Shown one piece after another: positions 5,981-9,075 of a stretch of 9,075 nucleotides of DNA. The DNA is from Planctomycetota bacterium (GTDB lineage: Bacteria > Planctomycetota > UBA11346), in assembly GCA_024641365.1 (NCBI GenBank), contig JAHEDF010000138.1:1-9075 (forward strand), written 5' to 3'. How positions within the stretch are numbered: position 1 is the stretch's first letter; every line of letters begins with the position of its first letter. The position numbers and the translations under genes are program-made. The notes below the pieces were generated by a model that saw nothing but the letters and a program-made list of their open reading frames with translations, had not been told where the DNA came from and searched no databases.

Positions 5981-7213
5981 ATGGCTGCGACCACTGATAC
6001 TGACACAATCGCCGCACACTATGTAAAGCAACTTGGGAAATTATTGCCAAGTGAATTAGCTGATGTCCTTATCCCTGTGATGCGCGTTCGCTCCAGCACT
6101 ACACGCTTATTGGTCATGCTGCCAAATCCCATTTGGCGTGATGTCTTTAATGATTTAGCAGCCGATCGCTTACGTGGCTTAATTGCTAGCAAAGGCATCA
6201 GTTTACATGTTGCCTGTCGCAATGACATCAGCAGCAACTCAAACACAGAACAGCAACGTTTTACTAATTTCCAACAAGATCCAGGAAACCAATTAGCATT
6301 TACTGCGTGTCGTCGCGCGGTCGAAGCACCTGGATTGGAACATAATCCCCTCTACCTGCATGGCCCCAGTGGCTGTGGGAAAACGCATTTATTGTCCGCA
6401 ATTATGGCAGAATATCGCGGCATGTTGGACGACCAAGCTGTGGTCGCATTTAATGGCGCTGATTTTGTCGCGCATGAAGCGCAACGCTTAGCAGAACGCG
6501 GCACCACGCCATTGCGTCAACGCCTTGACCGCGCTGCATTAATTGTCCTTGATGGCATGGATGCACTCAGTAATCGGCAAATTGCTCAAGAAGAATTATT
6601 TCACTTAATTAATAGTGCGCTGGAACGAGGCCAACAATTAGTGTTAGCAGGTTCGCTCGCCCCGCGTCGTCTCCCAGGATTTGAAGATCGTTTAGTAACG
6701 CGCTTGGGCTGGGGATTATCAGTCGCGATTGAACCGCCACACACAGAAACTCGCCTTGCCGTTTTGCGCCGATTGGTTGGACAAAGCGTTGAAGATCTCA
6801 GCACTGATGACTTAGTTCGTTTAGTCGACACCTTCGCACCTGATATGCATCAGGTCGTCAAATTAGCAGAAAGATTATTAGGTGGTGAACGCCCGGGCGT
6901 CGGTCACGATTACGCCAGTTTCGATCATATCGTACAAATTGTTGCTGATCATTATGATTTACGCCCAGGGGATTTAGCCGGTAAACGCCGTCATCGTGAA
7001 ATTGCCCAAGCACGACAAATTGCGTTATTGCTTGGTCGCCGCCTTACGGGTCACAGTTTGGAAGCATTAGGCGGCATGATTGGCGGACGCGATCACTCCA
7101 CCGTATTATATAGCATTCGCCAAGCGGAAGAACGTTTAGCCGTGGATCAAGATGTTCGGCGTGTTGTAACGGATTTAACCCAGAAAATATTAGACCGCGA
7201 TGGGGATGATTGA
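5981..7213 (+). CDS. dnaA: Divergent DnaA (AAA+ replication initiator homologue) with altered ATPase motifs
   Basis: The protein has 410 residues, shorter than the usual 440-470. Residues about 11-80 match DnaA domain I in pattern, the linker is only about 10 residues, the AAA+ domain runs 92-320 and domain IV about 321-405. Walker A is intact (GPSGCGKTH, 128-136), as are the EDRL (235-238) and RLGWGL (241-246) segments with the arginine-finger position Arg241. Domain IV has LTGHSLEALGGMIGGRDHSTVLYS (355-378), very close to the DnaA signature that reads DnaA boxes. Changed positions: Walker B reads VLDGMD (189-194) where DnaA has IDDIQ; the sensor I TSD is AGS (223-225); the sensor II arginine of NVRELEG is His290 in DMHQVVK. 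It may be the chromosomal initiator of a divergent lineage or a DnaA paralogue. No dnaN or clear DnaA-box cluster is in view. A terminator overlaps its stop. Confidence 0.9.
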   Translation: MAATTDTDTIAAHYVKQLGKLLPSELADVLIPVMRVRSSTTRLLVMLPNPIWRDVFNDLAADRLRGLIASKGISLHVACRNDISSNSNTEQQRFTNFQQDPGNQLAFTACRRAVEAPGLEHNPLYLHGPSGCGKTHLLSAIMAEYRGMLDDQAVVAFNGADFVAHEAQRLAERGTTPLRQRLDRAALIVLDGMDALSNRQIAQEELFHLINSALERGQQLVLAGSLAPRRLPGFEDRLVTRLGWGLSVAIEPPHTETRLAVLRRLVGQSVEDLSTDDLVRLVDTFAPDMHQVVKLAERLLGGERPGVGHDYASFDHIVQIVADHYDLRPGDLAGKRRHREIAQARQIALLLGRRLTGHSLEALGGMIGGRDHSTVLYSIRQAEERLAVDQDVRRVVTDLTQKILDRDGDD

Positions 7214-7234
7214 GCGGTAATCTGCTCGGTTTTT
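7212..7234 (+). terminator. Rho-independent terminator of the DnaA-like gene
   Basis: GAGCGG (7212-7217) pairs with CTGCTC (7222-7227), including one G-U pair, around a TAAT loop. GG and five T (7230-7234) follow. The stem begins inside the TGA stop codon. The reverse orientation lacks a T run, so it should act mainly on the plus strand and insulate the convergent sulfatase gene. Confidence 0.65.
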
Positions 7235-7245
7235 CAGTTAAGTAA

Positions 7246-8688
7246 TTATGGCAACTTTGGTGGTAATTCCGCACCAGTTGCAATATCAGTCGGATAATTT
7301 GCTTTATTGCTTTGCAAATGCGCCATTAATTTTTCTGCCATTGCCTTGGTTATTTCTGGATACTTTTTAGATAAATCACCTTTTTCTTCCATATCTGCAG
7401 TTAAATCATATAGTTCCCAAGTTTCTGTCGCATAAAAATAGATGAGCTTCCAATTATCTTCACGAATAGATGATTCAGGGCCACTGTGTGCCCAAAAATT
7501 AGGCTCATGCCAGAAAAATAAATCTGGGCGGATTTGTCCCGGTTTTCCCGCTAATAAATCCGTAACGTCAAAACCATCAATGAGTTGTTTGGACGGATGC
7601 TGGGTTTCGGCGAGACGCAGCAAGGTCGGCATCCAATCTTGATGAATAAATGGTCGAGTATCTCTTCGCCCTGGGATCAGCGGTAAGTGTTGTTGATAGG
7701 GTAAAGAGTGATCCTGCGATCCCCACGCGACCATACAGGGAACACGATGTCCTCCTTCATAGGCATCATTTTTTAAGCCGCGTAATGGTTCGTTATTGCG
7801 CAGACCACCATTATCTGCCGTCCAAATAATTAAAGTATTTTTATCAATCCCTAATTGTTTGAGGTGATCCATAATATCGCCAAGACTCTTATCGGCGCCT
7901 TCCACTAATGTCGCATAAGCGCGATCTTTGCCTGATAACTTTGGATAATTGTCACTGTAACGGTCATCTTCTAGAATGGGTGTGTGGATAGCATAATGAG
8001 AAAGGTACAAAAAGAACGGTTGGTTTGCTTTCACCGCATCAGCAATTTCATTTTTTGCTTCAATCGTCAGCGCTTCACTCAGATGAACTTGCTCGCCATT
8101 GAAATTAACATGGTATGCGTCTTTTCCGCCGCAACTTTTCCCAATAGGTGAACCGGAATCATTTGCGTAGTGTTTACGATCAAATCCTAAATTAAGCGGG
8201 TCTGCGCTAAATCCCCGTCCAAAATGTGCTTTGCCAATACATATGGTACGATAGCCCGCAGCTTTTAATAATGCTGGTAACACGATGTCTTCTTTTTGGA
8301 TGCCATCGAGATCTTGTTTTGCCGATTTCATCGTCTTTGAATTTTTGCCCGGAGTACCTGTGATAAACGTAGTTCCATGCCGCACTGGATTTTGACCCGT
8401 TAAAATTGAAATTCGTGATGCCGAACAGACACTGCAAGCCGTATAGGCATTAGTAAATGTAACACCAGCTTCCGCTAGCTGCTCCATGTTTGGCGTGCGA
8501 AACATATCATTGAGGGCTGTGCGTTCTTTCCACATCGGTACGGTGGTATCCTGCCAACCGTAATCATCTGTGATAAAAAATATTATATTTGGTTTACTCT
8601 GTTCTGCTGCGCTCAGTAGCAGGTAAAACTGACTGCATAAAAGTATACCAAGCATTGAGGCGAATTGGTTCGAGTAGGTGTGTTGCAT
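7246..8688 (-). CDS. Secreted type I (formylglycine-dependent) sulfatase
   Basis: This 480-residue enzyme hydrolyses sulfate esters, probably on extracellular or periplasmic polysaccharide. Residues 1-27 resemble a signal peptide with a hydrophobic core (MLGILLCSQFYLLLSAA), although the n-region lacks Lys or Arg. Active-site elements: metal-binding Asp41/Asp42 in FITDDYGW, the formylglycine motif CSASR (88-92, Cys88 converted to formylglycine, Arg92), Lys153 and His155 in GKAHFG, His235 in HTP, Asp292/Asn293 in TADNGG, and Lys306 in LRGLKNDAYEGGHRVP. The C-terminal subdomain contains WKLIYF and WELYDL (413-429), usual in the arylsulfatase family. The motif has Ala instead of Pro at its third position. 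Start: ATG at 8688; an ATG at 8701 is in another frame. No carbohydrate transporter, glycosidase or maturase is nearby, so the substrate is unknown. Confidence 0.95.
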   Translation of the reverse strand: MQHTYSNQFASMLGILLCSQFYLLLSAAEQSKPNIIFFITDDYGWQDTTVPMWKERTALNDMFRTPNMEQLAEAGVTFTNAYTACSVCSASRISILTGQNPVRHGTTFITGTPGKNSKTMKSAKQDLDGIQKEDIVLPALLKAAGYRTICIGKAHFGRGFSADPLNLGFDRKHYANDSGSPIGKSCGGKDAYHVNFNGEQVHLSEALTIEAKNEIADAVKANQPFFLYLSHYAIHTPILEDDRYSDNYPKLSGKDRAYATLVEGADKSLGDIMDHLKQLGIDKNTLIIWTADNGGLRNNEPLRGLKNDAYEGGHRVPCMVAWGSQDHSLPYQQHLPLIPGRRDTRPFIHQDWMPTLLRLAETQHPSKQLIDGFDVTDLLAGKPGQIRPDLFFWHEPNFWAHSGPESSIREDNWKLIYFYATETWELYDLTADMEEKGDLSKKYPEITKAMAEKLMAHLQSNKANYPTDIATGAELPPKLP

Positions 8689-8760
8689 AGCGTGCTTTCA
8701 TGCTCTTTTCTGTAATCAGGATTTTTTTTGCGACCAACGCCATTCATTTACAATGACAAA

Positions 8761-8786
8761 GCATAAAATTGACACACATTTTATGC
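8761..8786. promoter_or_regulatory. Perfect 9-bp inverted repeat upstream of the sulfatase gene
   Basis: GCATAAAAT (8761-8769) and ATTTTATGC (8778-8786) flank TGACACAC. The AT-rich arms, the 17-nt centre-to-centre spacing and the position about 75 nt before the sulfatase ATG suit an operator for a dimeric regulator. It overlaps a plus-strand TTGACA. A terminator is less likely because no T run follows on the minus strand. Confidence 0.45.
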
Positions 8787-8795
8787 GCTTTCCAT

Positions 8796-8811
8796 AAGAC
8801 CTAACGGTCTT
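8796..8811. other. Small stem-loop between right-edge gene and sulfatase
   Basis: AAGACC (8796-8801) and GGTCTT (8806-8811) form a 6-bp stem around TAAC. It lies 9 nt from the larger inverted repeat. It lacks a clear T run on either strand, so a terminator role for the right-edge minus-strand transcript is only possible. Confidence 0.35.
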
Positions 8812-8980
8812 TACTATTACTATGCGCTTGAGCAACCACGAGCAGAGTTCTGGACACGCTTTCCTAACAAATCATCCCTATTCTTATGTCGTTTGCGCAC
8901 AAAATATTGCGATTAACTTTGTCAAAATCGCTACAACGACCTTTCGCAATCGGCGCTCAATTTTATTCTAACCGTCATTC

Positions 8981-9040
8981 TATTCTTCCATCCGTTCCAC
9001 TATTCTTCCATCCGTTCCACTATTCTTCCATCCGTTCCAC
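8981..9040. repeat. 20-bp tandem repeat, three perfect copies
   Basis: The unit TATTCTTCCATCCGTTCCAC occurs at 8981-9000, 9001-9020 and 9021-9040 without a mismatch. A shorter, decayed copy may precede it at 8964-8980 (TATTCT and CCGT are shared). On the minus strand the rightmost copy encodes VERMEE, and TAG follows at 9022-9020, the probable end of a gene entering from the right. Because every unit is followed by the same base, copy number does not alter that protein. The perfect identity suggests recent slippage or amplification, or an assembly artefact. Confidence 0.9.
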
Positions 9041-9075
9041 TACGGCATCTAATTCGCGACTGCCTTGGGCTAGAT
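9020..9075 (-). CDS. Probable C-terminal end of a gene entering from the right edge
   Basis: On the minus strand one frame reads LAQGSRELDAVVERMEE and stops at TAG (9022-9020). The acidic, helix-forming composition looks like the end of a real protein, whereas the other open frames across this stretch look like noise. Only 17 codons are visible, so the family cannot be named. The last seven codons, including the stop, fall almost exactly on the rightmost unit of the 20-bp array. Confidence 0.4.
   Translation of the reverse strand, partial: LAQGSRELDAVVERMEE

Larger units (their letters stand above)
8689..9019. other. Noncoding region upstream of the sulfatase gene
   Basis: No convincing reading frame is seen. 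The region contains a run of eight T on the plus strand near 8722-8729, three dyads (8761-8786, 8796-8811, and GCGATT/AATCGC at 8909-8931) and most of a 20-bp tandem array at its right side. TTGACA occurs once on the plus strand (8769-8774, inside the first dyad) and once on the minus strand (about 8920-8925), but neither has a convincing -10 partner. The sulfatase promoter and the end of the right-edge transcript must both lie here. Confidence 0.5.

Noticed and set aside
8636..8701. An alternative sulfatase start at the ATG at 8701.
   Set aside because: It is in a different frame from the sulfatase and encodes no signal peptide or homologous sequence.
8981..9040. The 20-bp array as a CRISPR array.
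   Set aside because: The copies are directly adjacent with no spacers, and no cas genes are present.

Overview
This is a protein-dense stretch of bacterial chromosome of moderate, slightly AT-leaning composition (TTA, GAA and AAA codons are frequent). It holds seven well-supported genes, a fragment at the left edge and a probable fragment at the right edge. The gene set (an exported type I sulfatase, a GldA-type ABC ATPase, a PilM/GspL-like membrane protein) points to a didermic environmental bacterium. The PVC group (Planctomycetota, Lentisphaerota, Verrucomicrobiota) would fit, but that is inferred from gene families, not from a marker gene. No tRNA, rRNA, CRISPR array, insertion sequence or integrase was seen.

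Layout. 1-319: 3' end of a Gly/Tyr/His/Asn-rich protein with a Pro-Lys-Leu tail. 339-375: a 37-bp palindrome. 385-2102 (+): ABC ATPase and a ComF-type phosphoribosyltransferase joined by a 4-nt ATGA overlap. 2074-2757 (-): a protein with two HTH domains, overlapping the comF 3' end tail to tail. 2758-3091: a noncoding, partly structured leader. 3092-4042 (-): a metallo-beta-lactamase-fold hydrolase. 4043-4218: a divergent promoter region containing a dyad. 4219-7213 (+): a PilM-PilN fusion (GspL-like), then a divergent DnaA. 7212-7234: an intrinsic terminator. 7246-8688 (-): a secreted sulfatase. 8689-9019: a noncoding region with several dyads. 8981-9040: three perfect copies of a 20-bp repeat, the rightmost carrying the stop codon of a probable gene that enters from the right edge.

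Most notable. (1) The DnaA homologue keeps Walker A, the arginine finger and the DnaA-box-binding helix-turn-helix. It has lost the second Walker B acid, the sensor I TSD motif and the sensor II arginine, so it may bind ATP and DnaA boxes without the normal ATP-hydrolysis switch. (2) It lies 34 nt behind a one-piece PilM-PilN protein with no other pilus or type II secretion genes in view. (3) The 20-bp array duplicates the last codons of the right-edge gene so that any copy number leaves the encoded protein unchanged. Nothing here amounts to a clearly new defence or mobile system. The DnaA and PilM/PilN pair is the part most worth following up.
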